A DNA stretch of 64,000 bases, taken from positions 15,280,501-15,344,500 of the forward strand of contig JAWUZG010000051.1 in assembly GCA_036785705.1 (NCBI GenBank). The letters are read 5' to 3'. The DNA is from Acanthornis magna. Taxonomy: Eukaryota; Chordata; Aves; Passeriformes; Acanthizidae. Below the pieces are notes generated by a model. That model ran no database searches, was not told where the DNA came from, and was given only the letters and a program-made list of their open reading frames with translations. Both the position numbers and the translations under genes were made by a program. Positions within the stretch are counted from its first letter, which is position 1, and every line of letters begins with the position of its first letter. Positions 49,701 through 62,155 of the stretch are shown here, piece by piece.

Positions 49701-52700
49701 TTGTTGTGTTCAGCCTCTTAAATTCCCTTTTACCCCGCTGAGTTATGCGTAATTTTGCATCTTCTACCGCAGTGAAAACACTTATGTCTTCTCCCTGTAG
49801 TGCATTCTGCAGGTTCACAACTCCCTATGAAGACAGTTTTCTTTTAATCTTGTGCCAAGAGCTTTATGGAAATCAGTTCTTCTGTGACACCCTACTGACA
49901 TGTTGTGTGGGGGAGGAAGGAGAGGCTGGGTTACAGATTCGGCTTTTGAGCACCCATAGTGTATTTGTCACCGAAGCAGAAGTGGATGGAGAGCTTAGTT
50001 AAGAAATCAATTTAGGATTCATTTGTCATCTCTGCTTACTTTTTATCCTTTTCCCATTTAGCCTTGATTTTTTTTCATAGGAGAATGTGCTAAAAAAGAG
50101 TAAATATATGGTCTATGCTCTAAAGCTGTAAAATGGATGCATTTTCAGTTAGTTCTCTCCTGCCTTATTCCTGCTGCTTGATATATATTCACATTTCATA
50201 AACTCCAAGAAAAATCATGGTCTTAAAGCATGTGACGTGCTGACCCTTCAAAGGCCTTCTTTAAGGCTCAGCTAACTTGTATGTTCCTGGGAGTACTGTT
50301 AGTTTTGATTCATGCAGAAATACTACAGCCAAGGGCAGGCTTGCAGGTGAAGTGCTACTGATATAAGCTTTCCTATCAACAAATACTTGTTGCAGTCTAA
50401 TAAAGACCTTCAGTAACAGGAATGCACAGTAGTCTTCCAGCTCCAGTGATGATGCTTCTCTGCCACACACATGATGTAGAGGATTCAGACTTTCCATTTT
50501 AAATGCAGAGAAAAGCTAGTCTAATATCTGAAATCTCATTGGATAAAAAGTAAATCTTGACTTTGTTCTCAGTTTTGCCACAGACCTTGACTTGTGCAGC
50601 TCATCTCACTCTGTATCTTAAATTAGGAATAATACCTTCAGCTCATTTTAATTTTGTAAGTGTTATAGACATCTCCTGGCAGAAGGCATTGGGAAGTGTG
50701 AAGTGTGATCTAAGTGTAGTTAAAGATTACCGATGCTACATCTGCTTCCCTGAATTTATTAGTTTCCCTACTGAATTCACAACTGTACCTCAATCAAACT
50801 TGCTGCTTTTTTTTTTTTTTTTCCACAAGGCAGTTTTTCCTACAGGCCTTGACGTGCACTTTACTAATTGTGAGGCATGGGTGGACCCCAGAGGAAGAAT
50901 AGTAACTTGATATCTGATTTATTGTTTCAGGTTTGGTTTCTGCTTTTTCCATATTGTGCTTATTTAATAACTCTCTTGAACTGTCTTAGAGGCTGTGCAG
51001 GAATTCAGAAGAGTATTCTTAGTTTTAGTATGGTGTTTTTTTCCTTCTGATTAACCCAGAAGAAGCACAGTGGAGGCCTATAGAACCTAACGATGGGATT
51101 TGTTGGATTTAAAAGTTTACAAGATGCTGGCTTAAGGACAGTGTGTGGTTGCCATTAAAAAGACATGCTTGAAGGCACATGCCTTCCTTTGAGTAAGGAA
51201 GATTCTCAGCCTGGAATGTCTCTTCCCATAAAGTATGCTTTCATGCATGTTAATAGCCTGCCTGAGCACTGTGAGGAAAGAGTGGATTGGGAACAGTGAA
51301 CATCCCTGTTCAGTGGGCAGCTTAAGCCAAGCTGCTGCAGTGCTACTGCCTGAAGGGTGGCTGCAGCTGCTTGCTCATGTCTCATTCCCTGTTGTGGGCA
51401 CCAGGAATCTATGAGAAGATCAGACTGTAAGCTAATCCAGTGAAAATACTGGTTTTCAGTCAGATCAGAAAGCTGAAGTGCAGCTGTACAAGCAGAAGCA
51501 AGAAGGTTGGAAAATACTTGTCTTTGAGGGTAGGGAAAGAGAGAGACCAGAAGTACTTCTTCAGCTGTCCAGACCTGGAGTGGACTAGATTTAGGTGAAG
51601 AAGGGGAAGTTTAACAGACTTTTCTTCCATGTGCTGAAGGGAAAACAGACTTCAAACACAGTATCTCTTCCTAGAGTATGTAACTGGAGGGTGCTGTGAA
51701 TGAAACAGTTAAATGTATTGCTTGAACTTCCTTGCCTTCAAACTAGACATCTAGTCTGTCAAGGGTGTATGAGCTGCACAGGGATCATATGTCTGCCTTG
51801 TGGACACGAAGAAGCTTGTAAAACAGCAAGCTACCTCATTCTGGGAGCATAAATTAAACAAGTGTTTGATCTATTCATTTGTAATAATTTTGCCAACAAC
51901 TGGTTTGTTTGATTAAGGAGACTTGTAGTCATTTCATCCAAAAAGCAGTCTCCCTAAACCAAATCATTAAATTCAGAAGGACTTTTTATTGCTTGGCTGT
52001 ATAGTATGTTTGTGCTTCAGTTCTCTGCACATTATTAAATCTGCATAGTAAGCAATGCAATTCAGGCAGAATTTCTAGCAATTTCTGGTTTGTCTTTATA
52101 TGTATAGTTTTAAAATTGAGAGGAATGAGCACAATTCTCACCTCCTCAACCTGACTAGGTGCTAAGCAACTGGTATGGGATAGGGTGCTATCCTTAATAT
52201 TTGATGTCTGAAGCACTGACTTCTGTGTGTGGAGTGGAGTTGTCTGACTGGAGGAAGAAAAATCATTATCTTAAAGCTTGAATGCATCTGGCTTTCTGAC
52301 GGTGACATGGACACTTACCCTCGTGTTTTATTTATCCCAGGTTGCAGGACAGGTGAGGCCAAGCTCACGAAAGGCTTTAACTTGGCCGCCCGTTTCATCA
52401 TTCACACGGTGGGCCCCAAGTACAAGAGCCGGTACCGCACAGCAGCTGAGAGCTCCCTGTACAGCTGCTACCGCAACGTCCTGCAGCTCGCCAAGTAAGC
52501 ACAGCACAGCCTCACACAGGGCTGCCACCTGGGGCACAGCTGTCCTGGAAACCCTGCTCTGCTCAAAGGCCAAACCTCTGTGAATGTCTTCTCATGTATG
52601 CTGGGTCTGGTTAAGGACAGGAGGGCATTAGTGGCATCATGGTGTGCTTCGTGCCTTTGGTTATGTGTGCTGTGGTGTAGATAAAATGTGCAGAGAGAAC

Positions 52701-55700
52701 TGAGCTGGTTCAAGTCCTGAAACGGGGTAGCTAGAGCTGTGCAGCATTCATTTCCTCAAAGGAGAAATGTTAATAATTGCTTTGGGTTCTATGCTTCAAA
52801 ACGTGTTAAATGAGCTTGCTCAAGCAGCAACTTCATGTGTGTCTGCAGCCATGTGGACACACCCGCAGGCAGATCTGACTGCTGTGTCAGTTCATGTGTT
52901 TGGCCTCTCTGCCCTCGTACAAGACAGCTAAAATTCTGAGTCAGGGTGTAAGGTTACTTCTAAATCTACAGTTGCAGCAGCTAGGTTGGTAGTTTTTTCC
53001 CCTTTCGTCTGCAGTATTTTCTACTTCCTCTTAACTAACAGGGGTTTTTCTTCCTATTTTTCTGTGTTCTTTCCTGTGTTCTGTTCTTCTCCTGTGACAA
53101 TTTTTGTAGTGGTAGCAGTCACAAAATACACCTGAGAAAGAGCAGTGTCAGGAAGCATACCTACGAATTTTTTAGGGTTGGGAAGATTAATTCTTCCAAG
53201 GCTGGACTGTGTGTTACAGTGCAATAGTAACTGTTTCATAATCAAGATTACAGATAAGGTTTTTAGCATGTGCCAGTTTTGTTCTGCCTTAGAAGTTACA
53301 AGCAAATTCAAGCCTGGATTGAAACATGTTAAAAACTATTTTAAAATTCTGATAGTTCTGCATCCTGAATGTCTTTCAATCAGTCTATTTCTAGAGTAAC
53401 TTTTGATGTTTGTGAAATTGTCTACCAATTCTGAGCTTGCTCAAACTCCTTTGAAGACTGTTGGCAGCAGCTCAGCTTTACTCTTCTGAAAATGTGGCTT
53501 AGTGCCGGAAGCATCTTTCTGGTCTTAATGTGTGTGTCATTCCATTCTGATGGTTGTCTGATCATACCTAAGATTGAGTAAGCCACCTTGGCCTATGTCC
53601 AGATCTCTAACAAAACAAAATCAGAGGTCAGGTGAAGGAATAGGAGTGTGTATGCATTGAAGAGCACCTTCTTTTTCCCTCCTTCTCCTTACTGACAGTC
53701 CTAAACAGGAACAAAAGTATTTTGGAAAGGATTGCTGGGAGTTTGAGGGAAGGACTTCATTCAGAATATGAGAAACTGTAGGAATACCATAACTCAGGTA
53801 GAAGAAGAAGCAGTCTGTAAACAAGCACAAGAGGAAGCAGTGTGGAATAATTAATGGTTCTCTCCTTCTCTACTTAATGGGGGTGTGTACATGGGGGTGT
53901 GCAAAGGAAGAATCCTTCTGCAAAAACCTGTGAGAGGATTACTGCTTATTAGAGCCAGGGAAGAAATTATTGGTGTTCCCTACTGTCCTGAGAGATGTCT
54001 GTTCAGACCTGGCCATTATTCATCTGTTTCTCTTTTTCTGAATTCCAGGGAACAAGCAATGTGCTCTGTAGGATTTTGTGTCATTAACACTCTGAAAAGA
54101 TGCTACCCCTTGGAGGATGCAACCCACATAGCACTGCGTAAGTGAGTTGGAAAACAGCATAAACTGGATGGCAGCATTCAGCAGGTCACTTAACTCTGAC
54201 AGATTGCTCTTGATATGGGGAAATCTTTTTTAGGGGGCTGTGGTAGGGTTGATCAGGAAGTGAAAGATAAAAACAAACTATCTTTTCTCTCAGTAAAGAT
54301 CCCTGGGATCTCATCAGTAAAGATCCATGGGAATCTGTGCTGGAACTTGCATTCTTCAGTGTTTCAATTAATAACCTGAAAAAGAGGCTAAAAGTGAGGA
54401 GAGAGAGTTTGCTGGTAATAGAAGTTTGTTCAGAATAGCCAAGATGAGACCTTACTGTTGAGTACTTGTAGGCAGACTCAAGCAACAGTGAATTTCATCT
54501 GCTGTTTTAGTGTCGTCAGCACATCCAAATGTGAAGTGATATTCTTCCCCCACTGACCCACTCCTACAGGCTTCTGCCTTCGCTTGCAAAATGATGGGCT
54601 GATCATAGGCAGCAAAACACGAAGATTATAATAGTTCCATGAAAACAACAGCTCACAGGAGTTCAAAACAGCGAGTAAGACACAACAAAATTAAGAACGT
54701 TATGCAATAAATCAGTGCTTTGTTCACCCTTTAAAGCTGCACATTCAAAAATAATATAGTAGGTAGAGAAGTTGAGGAGGTCAACAAGAGTAGAAAAAGG
54801 CAAGAAATAGCAAAGTGAGCTCAAGGCTTTTTCAGACTGGAAAATACCGGGTTTGAGGGGAGTGTCATAGATGTCTATAAACTCATGAGTGGCATGGAAA
54901 TGGCGGAAGGAATCAGCTGTTCACTGTCTCCCAAAATAGGAACCATCAAATCATGCCAGTTCAGAACAAACAAGGGAAAATGGTTCTTAGGCTTACACTA
55001 TTTGTTTTATTGAAATTCTTACTAAAAAGCCTTGCTTAAAGTTTTCAAATTTCCTTGCATTTGAGAGGAAACTGTATTTAAGAAAAAATTAAGACCACGG
55101 AGAAAAAATCAGGAAATATCCTAGGCTGAAAATAAAGTATAGAGAAGTGCTCAAACAAGAACATTATATACTCTTGTATATATACTTATATACTGGTTCC
55201 TACTCTTCCTCCATCTCTTTTGCCTTTTTCATATGTTCACATGTGTTCAGAAGAGTTTGCTGTGGAAATGTGTGACTCTATTTGCTGTATAAAGTAATGT
55301 TGCAGGTCAACCCAATTACACATGAATTTGTGTACAGTAGTACACAGGAAATATTCGAAAATAGCTCCTTTTTTTCCCCCTCTGCTCTTTTTTGAACTCC
55401 CGCTAAGGTATTCTCTGTTGATAACTTCTTTTATTGCTGTCTTCTGTTGTCTCTGTAGGTCTGTATGCTACTTGATAAAACAGTGCTGTATCAACTGACT
55501 TGTTTGGACACTTTCTCTCATGATTTGCAAATAGAATTTTTATATGCCTCTTTGGCACAGAGATTTTGTGTTGTTGAGCCTGCCTTAAACCAGCTTCTGC
55601 TGTAGCTTTCTTATATTGCTTTGTTGATAACTTAGGGCACAGTGACTTGTTCTAAGAATTTCTGGTTTTAGCAATTTGCCCAGGACTCTGTAAAGGAAGG

Positions 55701-58700
55701 ATTTGGCTTGATTTTTCAGGGCCATTGAATCACATTTCACAGTCTAAGGACTGCCTAGTAAGCTCAAATTAAAGAGAGTTATTCTCTGTTTATGTCTATC
55801 TCTAAAGTCAGCATCAGGAGTGAGTGGAGATGGAACTTCCAATATGCCCAGCAGCCCATTTGGTGTGTTAAACCACCACTTAATCCACACTTGCCTGTAG
55901 CCTGTGGAGCTATTTAGTATGAGGAGAGATGTACCTCTCTTCTGCACTCTGAGTTCTTCATTTGTAGTTGTGTGTGTTGATTTTCCCTCCTGTTTTGCTA
56001 ACTACATTTAATCTGCTTCCTTGCAGGCACAGTTAGGAGGTTTCTGGAGATTCATGGAGAGACTCTGGAGAAGGTGGTGTTTGCTGTCTCTGAGCTTGAA
56101 GAGGTATCTTCTTGGCATTCATTCCACCAAAATTCTTGGGCATCTTTGATCTTCTCTGCAGCAGTAAAGCTGGATTTGGATTTCCCCTTCAAATCATACA
56201 GACTTTTGGTTTTACAGCATCCTTCTGTCCCTTCCTAGCACAGCCTCTTTTCCAGTAGTGTTTATGCTCTTAGCAGTCACTATGGACACTTTGAGAATCT
56301 CCCTGCTTCTGTGTTCCTGAGCTGTGGGCAGGGAGCAGTAGATGTGGTGATAGCATGCAGTTGTGCTGGATGCTGTCTGTTGGCCAGAAAGGTAATTCCT
56401 CACACAAAGTTTCCTCCTTATACAAAGATGTGCTTGAAGGGGGCCAGTTCAGCATGCCTACAGATCACCTATAAACATCTTAAACGCTGCTTGCTGGCTT
56501 GTTGGAATAGCAAACCTGACATTTAATGATCTGTGTTCTGAAAGATGCAGGCAGTTTGAATATTGACTTTCCTTGTACATCAAACATGTTAATAGTAGTT
56601 CCTGTGCAGAACACCCACACTGCATTAAGGTTCTGTGCCATCTGGATAAGGAAAATAACTAATTCGTTGGGGATCATAAAACTGCTAATCAGTTGGAGAG
56701 AACTCATGAAGTATTACATTCAGTTGAGATTTTCACTATTTCCCTTCATGTAACAAAGGATTTTCTTGTTTGGTTGGTGCTTTTCCTTTTTTCCCAGACA
56801 GATCACTGAGGGTGATCTGTGTAGTGGTGCATTTTAACATAAGCAACCTTAACAGCAACATAAACAAGAAATCTGTTGTCTGTGAATATTTTAACTACAT
56901 TACAAAGCTAAGATATCTGCAATCTACCTGAGTTCATGCAAGTTAAAGCAAAGTCCTCTCAAAGTCACTTGCCAGCATGGCAAAAAAACCAAGAAGTTAA
57001 CATTTATCAAGGTTACTTGCCTTTATTTCCAGCTCACAGCCCAAAGTAAGCCATTGAGGGAGGCAATATTTTGCCTCCACACTGCTGAGAAATTCCCTGC
57101 TACACAGGCAGATGCTGTTTAAGCAAAGAGTGCAGATGCGTGATAGACCCTTCACACATTTTTCTTATTTGTAGGCCACTTACCAGAAACTGCTGCCTCT
57201 GTATTTTCCAAGATCGTTGGAAGAAGAGATCCAATCCTTGCCTTACCTCCCTGCAGATATTGGCAATGCGGAAGGGGAGCCAGTAGTACCAGAGCGGCAG
57301 ATCAGGATTACTGAAAAGCCAGGTGTTCCAGATGGTGAGTTTGTAATTGGACTTTGGAATCAGTATCTCTGTGTGAAAATCAGTACGAAAAACAGAAAAA
57401 GAAGGAAAGAGATGTTTTCATACCTCAGTTTACCTAAGGCAGGTTATAATGATTTCAGTTCTCAAGCTGCCTCATAGTCTTCATGTGTTCCCCAGCACTA
57501 ACTGCAGACAGCTGTTCTGTCTTTTTCTTTCTTGATGGTAGAGGTGGGTAGTTCATTGCCTCTGTAAAGTTTTTCCCAAAGTGATTAGGATCTTTGAAGG
57601 TGTTTTTGCAGAATCTTGTGCAGTCCCTAATTGAAAAAGGCATTATATATCTAATTAATGGTCTGTCTTGTGTATTAGTAAAGTGTTGTTTATGTATTAG
57701 CAAATGTTGTCTCAAAATGTTGTTTCAAAATCTCTACAATTCTATTGATACAGCAGGGATACAGTGCATCAAACTAGAAGATATGCAATGAAAACTATGC
57801 CATGAAAACTAGCCGAAACTTCCTAAAAGATAGAACTAGATCAACCCAGAGATCAGTGTTTAGAAATAGGTATCAGAGTTCAGTGAAAGTCTGTTTGTAA
57901 AGAGGTTGATGTCTGAGTTGAGGTGAGATACATATAGCAAAACAATTTAATGTATTAATGGACATGGCAGACACATTGTGCCTTGCTTGTTAAGCAGTGA
58001 TGAGAAAGTTTTGCACTTCTTCAGGCAAAGCCTTAAATCATCTGAAGTAAATAAGTTGGAATGAGTTTCAATTTTCTTTTGCATAGCCAGTTGGGATAAG
58101 GCTGAATATTTGATATTTGCTGCTGTGGCTGCTCAGTGTGAGGTATTCAATCACTAGCTAATAGTTTGTGAAATTACTGGCTTTGCATAAGTAAGAGTGA
58201 ATTTGCATAGTGGAATCCTGCTCTCTTGTTCCATTGCTACTATAGTACGTCATGCTAAAAGGGAAAACTCAGTTCCTGTCCAGATTGCCCAGAGAGATAG
58301 TGCTAGAAGTCTTAGCAATATGTCTGGTGATATCAATTCAGTGGAGCGTTCTGGTACTGTCACTAGCAAGTGAGCCTGTGCTCTTCTGTTTCGTCACACA
58401 GTTGTGTTGTAAACAATACTATAACAATAGCTACACTCAGATCACTACAGCATTTGTTCAGGAAGCATCAGTGATACAAAAATTGAGCCCTTTCTACAGT
58501 ACAGCCCTTTCCAAATTAAAGCTGTAGCATCTGTGCCTCTGCGTGCTTGTTTTTCCCCTTTTGACAAGTAGGATGACTGCAAAGCTCCAGTCACTCTCTC
58601 CAGACCTTGTTTTTCATGAGATTTAACCCTTTGTTATGAGCTGATGGCTAGGACTTCCCAGTTAGTCTCCAGGCAAACAAACATTTTTAAGGGAATCTAG

Positions 58701-61700
58701 TTCTCAATCACATGCTGTGATCTGCCAGTGATACTGGTGAGGTATCAAGAGCCGCATGGTGGTAGCTCGTGGGGTTGCGTTAGTCTGTAGCATAATGACT
58801 GTATTGTCTCACTGGGAAATGTAGCAATTCATCAGCAGCATTGCTGTCCTGTACACAGCCCAAACATTTTACACCACCTTTGTTTCTACTGCAGATGCTT
58901 CAGATGAAGAGGGTCTGGAGGCAGATTTGTCTTTCATTGGGTCCCATGCTTTTGCCCGCATGGAGGGAGACGTTGATAAACAGAGACGCCTCATCCTTCA
59001 GGGACAGTTGTCAGAGGCAGCACTGCAGAAACAGCATCAGAGGAAGTGAGAATTTTCTTGTTCGTGTGAATATTTGTGTTAGTTAGGACCAACCCTTATG
59101 AATGATGGTTTTGTTATCTGTAAAGCCTGATCTTCCAGCAGACGAATACAGGTAAAGCCTGGTGTCACCCTGGATTGATGTGGTAGCCTCTTTGGCCTGA
59201 AGGGACAAGAGAAGGGACATTAGGAGAAAAAGGGAAGCTTGTGATGAGCCCTTTAGCATACCCAGTGCATCCAGCCAGCTGCCTTATCCATTTGCCACAA
59301 GATGTCACTGTTTTGTCACCACTTTTTGTGGTGGGATCACCTGCTTTTAATACTGCCTTGTTCCTGAGGTTCTGGGCAGATAGCAAAACACTTTTCTTCC
59401 ATTTGGTAAATAAAAGAATGTTCAGGCTTTCTTCCGCTCCATGCCCTGGTAACCCTAACGTGCGTGGTCACTTCTTTAGAAGGTAATTCCAGGCTGGACA
59501 CCTCTCAAGGTTGGCTTGTTTTGTCAGATGAGGCACTAAGTTGCTCACCATTCAAAGGGGAAAAAAAAAAATCCATATATGACACTAGCTGGTGCATAGT
59601 TGGGTTTGACATCTAGACTTCTACATGAAATTTTCTTTTTTCTCTGTCTTTTAAACACTGACGTATTTAAATGGAAAAACCTCTGAGATCTTTTCAGCCC
59701 AAATGCAATGCCACTTTATTTACCAGTTGATATGTATTAATATGTATTAATTGCCCTGGTGAAGATCATTAGGTGTGTAACTATGATGCTAAATTTTATT
59801 TTTTAACACTTCTTTCTTTAGCAACTTACTAGTTGCTCCATAGGTCAGAAAACAGCAACATTGGAGAGGGTTCAGTCAGGAAAAGCTTGTTTTGTCCTTC
59901 CCTTCCCATATACCTCTTCAGGCTTAAAATGCATTACCAAAGAGGGATTAGATCTGACCAGATGTTTTTCACTTTCTAGTTATAATCGCTGGCTGTGTCA
60001 GGCAAGAGCTGAAGACCTCTCTGACATTGCATCTCTTAAAGCTTTGTACCAGACAGGTACGTTTGGGGTACTAATGACTGATCTATGTTGTCTCAAAGTA
60101 AAAATATTTTCTTTGGACTTGCATGTACAACAGGTCATGCTGGAAAGCATAGCTGTGTTTCTGGAGAGAAAATCTGTTCCACGTTTTTGATGATATCTTA
60201 TGCCCTCATTAAAATCTAGTGCTTACCTAGATCTTTGTGTAAATACCAAGGTTGTGTGATACCTTCTACTCAGTAGCTGCAAATTTAAATTCTTTTGTTT
60301 GCCTTAGACAAGGCTCTGTGGGCTGCAGGAGGTGTGCTCTGAGGAATCTGTGCATTAGAGTTCAGAGCTTGGTTCTAGGAAGAATTTTGCTTCGGTGTTA
60401 GAATTGCAAGTGGAGGGGTTTTTTTAAATAAAACCCATGTTATTGTTTGATATTTAGGTAAATATGGAGTAAACAGGCAACATAAAATTGCAGTCCTTAA
60501 GTTTCTCAGATGTGATATATGTATTTTTGGATCAGAATAGGTACTCATACAGTGAGAGCAGTAACTGAGCATATTTCCTCTGTTGGAAACCAGATGCATT
60601 GCAAATGTTCTGAGCTGAGCCTCGTTCTCCCTGGTTTAAAAAGGCCCAACTACAAAACCTGGCATGACTGAGAGAAGTTGAGACATCTTTCTTTCTTTTG
60701 TAGGTGTAGATAATTGTGGCCGCACAGTGATGGTGGTGGTTGGAAGGAATATCCCTGTAACATTGATAGACATGGAAAAGGTAAGGCTTTGTAAAACTGG
60801 AGTTGTGTAGGTTATATAAGAATGTTTAGGATGGAAAAGTCTGATTATAAGGATAATTTAGTATTAATACTAGAAACATTTTTGGTAGAAGACTTAAGAT
60901 GTTAACTAGAAAGTATTTTTATAGGCAGATAAAAGTGTATACCCTTACAAAGCTATGTGTGCATTGGGCTGACATTTTTCAGTTTTAGAGGCTATTTTTT
61001 AGAAAAAACAGGGCTGCTATGGACTCCTTTTTCTTCTCAAGAAGAAGGAGAGTTACCTTGCTTCTATAACTACCAAGAAGTGAAGAGTGAAATGTAATGA
61101 GTCAAATTGCGTTTTTCATGGAAACAGCAAGAATTTTTTATCTCCATCTGTGAGGTCAGATAGACAAAAAAGACATCTAAGTTATTATAGTCAAGTTGAA
61201 GACTTGGAATTTTGGCCTTGCTTTTGTAGCTGAAATGTAATGCCATCCAGCCTCATGATTCCTGATTTTTAGATGAAGTAATGAAAGCATATTTAAGATG
61301 TAACACAACTGTGAAAGGGTTCTTTGCAAATATAAATTTCATTTCTTTCTGCCTCAGGCTCTGCTGTATTTCATCCACGTCATGGATCATATTGCAGTGA
61401 AGGAATATGTCCTGGTGTACTTCCATACACTCACAAATGATTACAATCAATTAGACTCTAACTTCCTGAAGAAACTCTATGATGTTGTTGATGCCAAGTG
61501 AGTGTCAATAGGAAAAGAACATGTTCTGGTCTTCCACTGTGCTATGCAAATATTTGTTATTCCATGTATCTGGTTTCCCATTTATTTGTGAGAGTGCTTT
61601 GCTGGGACAGAGACCTAAATAACTAACAAAGGCAAGAAGAAGGCAGAGATGTTTTCTTTCCTTCTCAAGTCCATCTGTTAAACCAGAAGTTCTGTCCTCT

Positions 61701-62155
61701 GTTGTCTCCCTTTTGGAGCTGTTAGGGAGGCACTCTGGTTGTATTGTCTGTCACAATCCAAAGCTGGAATTTTCAGAGCCTGGCTTTGTTAAAGTGTGTT
61801 GCTGGTTGTGATGGGGAGAGGCTTGGGTAACAGTGGCAGTCATAATTTGTCTTTAACCTTCTTTCACTTCCTACTTGAAAGACAGAAGGCTGTGATCTCT
61901 TTACCTGAAAAATAACCATTCTACTTTTTTTTTTTCCCTTATCCCTTTACATTTATTTTCTGGTATCTACCCTTGCATTAGATTAACTTTGTAAAATTAC
62001 ATCACAGGCACTTAAGAAAAATTATCTCTTGACAGTTGGTTTGTGTAAGTGACCTTAATTAGAATTCACTTTTAAATATTTTTTTCCTTCTCTAAACCAG
62101 GTACAAGAGGAACTTGAAGGCATTGTATTTTGTCCACCCAACATTTCGTTCAAAG
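46606..62155 (+). CDS. GDAP2: GDAP2 (ganglioside-induced differentiation-associated protein 2), 3' end missing
   Basis: GDAP2 combines an N-terminal macro domain (ADP-ribose-type fold, about residues 45-225) with a C-terminal CRAL-TRIO domain (about 333 onward). It is linked to stress responses and neuronal health; its ligand is unsettled. Eleven coding exons join in frame for 1,296 nt, residues 1-432, of a family length near 497. The ATG (MDPLGAPSQFVD) matches the family start. Macro motifs seen: IVNTSNESLTD and KGFNLAARFIIHTVGPKY. CRAL-TRIO text seen: RTVMVVVGRNIPVTLID and YFIHVMDHIAVKEYVLVY. The frame ends at FVHPTFRSK; the final exon or exons (about 65 codons) are not in the window. Divergent from WDR3. 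Confidence 0.96.
46782..48303 (+). other. GDAP2 intron 2, nothing recognised
   Basis: No repeat or gene recognised. Confidence 0.5.
48304..48443 (+). CDS. GDAP2: GDAP2 exon 3 (macro domain)
   Basis: TG plus G gives Trp, then KGDVALLNCTAIVNTSNESL, TDKNPVSESIF, HAGPDLKDELQKLK. Holds the ADP-ribose-binding loop of macro domains (IVNTSNESL). Phase 2 to phase 1; donor gtaagt. Confidence 0.96.
48444..52340 (+). other. GDAP2 intron 3 (3.9 kb)
   Basis: The longest intron. Contains T-rich runs at about 49,434-49,453 and 50,809-50,822. Several ORFs of 85-117 codons have no splice or family support. No repeat was firmly recognised. Confidence 0.5.
52341..52494 (+). CDS. GDAP2: GDAP2 exon 4 (macro domain)
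   Basis: G plus GT gives Gly, then CRTGEAKLTKGFNLAARFII, HTVGPKYKSRYRTAAESSLY, SCYRNVLQLA plus AA. GC-rich and strongly conserved-looking. Acceptor tcccag, donor gtaagc. Confidence 0.97.
52495..54048 (+). other. GDAP2 intron 4, nothing recognised
   Basis: No element identified. Confidence 0.5.
54049..54137 (+). CDS. GDAP2: GDAP2 exon 5 (macro domain)
   Basis: AA plus G gives Lys, then EQAMCSVGFCVINTLKRCYP, LEDATHIAL plus C. Acceptor ttccag, donor gtaagt. The Cys in KRCYP stands where I recall Gly in mammals. Confidence 0.95.
54138..56026 (+). other. GDAP2 intron 5 with old CR1
   Basis: Contains the decayed CR1 at about 54,340-55,000. The rest is AT-rich and unassigned. Confidence 0.5.
54340..55000 (+). 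repeat. Old CR1 LINE, sense, decayed
   Basis: 'tctataaactcatgagtggc' and 'caaatcatgccagttcagaa' match the CR1 stretch 'CTATAAAAT.ATGAGTGGCATGG' downstream of ORF2. Upstream, 'aattaataacctgaaaaaga' and 'gagagtttgctggtaa' recall ORF2. Ends are approximate. Confidence 0.55.
56027..56103 (+). CDS. GDAP2: GDAP2 exon 6
   Basis: C plus GC gives Arg, then TVRRFLEIHGETLEKVVFAV, SELEE. Phase 1 to 0. The donor GTATCTTCT is atypical: +5 is C, and it resembles the minor-class GTATCCTTT. Confidence 0.95.
56104..57174 (+). other. GDAP2 intron 6, possible U12-type
   Basis: Begins GTATCTTCT and ends with tttgtag. 'ccCTTCAC', 20 nt from the acceptor, is a partial match to the U12 branch site. No gene or repeat was seen inside. 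Confidence 0.4.
57175..57334 (+). CDS. GDAP2: GDAP2 exon 7
   Basis: ATYQKLLPLYFPRSLEEEIQ, SLPYLPADIGNAEGEPVVPE, RQIRITEKPGVPD plus G. Acceptor tgtag, donor gtgagt. Confidence 0.97.
57335..58894 (+). other. GDAP2 intron 7, nothing recognised
   Basis: No element identified. Confidence 0.5.
58895..59045 (+). CDS. GDAP2: GDAP2 exon 8 (inter-domain linker)
   Basis: G plus AT gives Asp, then ASDEEGLEADLSFIGSHAFA, RMEGDVDKQRRLILQGQLSE, AALQKQHQR plus AA. Acceptor ctgcag, donor gtgaga. Confidence 0.97.
59046..59979 (+). other. GDAP2 intron 8, nothing recognised
   Basis: No element identified. Confidence 0.5.
59980..60056 (+). CDS. GDAP2: GDAP2 exon 9
   Basis: AA plus T gives Asn, then YNRWLCQARAEDLSDIASLK, ALYQT plus G. 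Start of the CRAL-TRIO part; donor gtacgt. Confidence 0.97.
60057..60703 (+). other. GDAP2 intron 9, nothing recognised
   Basis: No element identified. Confidence 0.5.
60704..60780 (+). CDS. GDAP2: GDAP2 exon 10 (CRAL-TRIO)
   Basis: G plus GT gives Gly, then VDNCGRTVMVVVGRNIPVTL, IDMEK. Acceptor tgtag, donor gtaagg. Confidence 0.97.
60781..61357 (+). other. GDAP2 intron 10, nothing recognised
   Basis: No element identified. Confidence 0.5.
61358..61497 (+). CDS. GDAP2: GDAP2 exon 11 (CRAL-TRIO)
   Basis: ALLYFIHVMDHIAVKEYVLV, YFHTLTNDYNQLDSNFLKKL, YDVVDA plus AA. Acceptor ctcag, donor gtgagt. Confidence 0.97.
61498..62100 (+). other. GDAP2 intron 11, nothing recognised
   Basis: No element identified. 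Confidence 0.5.
62101..62155 (+). CDS. GDAP2: GDAP2 exon 12, last in window
   Basis: AA plus G gives Lys, then YKRNLKALYFVHPTFRSK, phase 0, donor gtaagg. The family continues with about 65 residues; I could not find them before 64,000. Confidence 0.95.
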
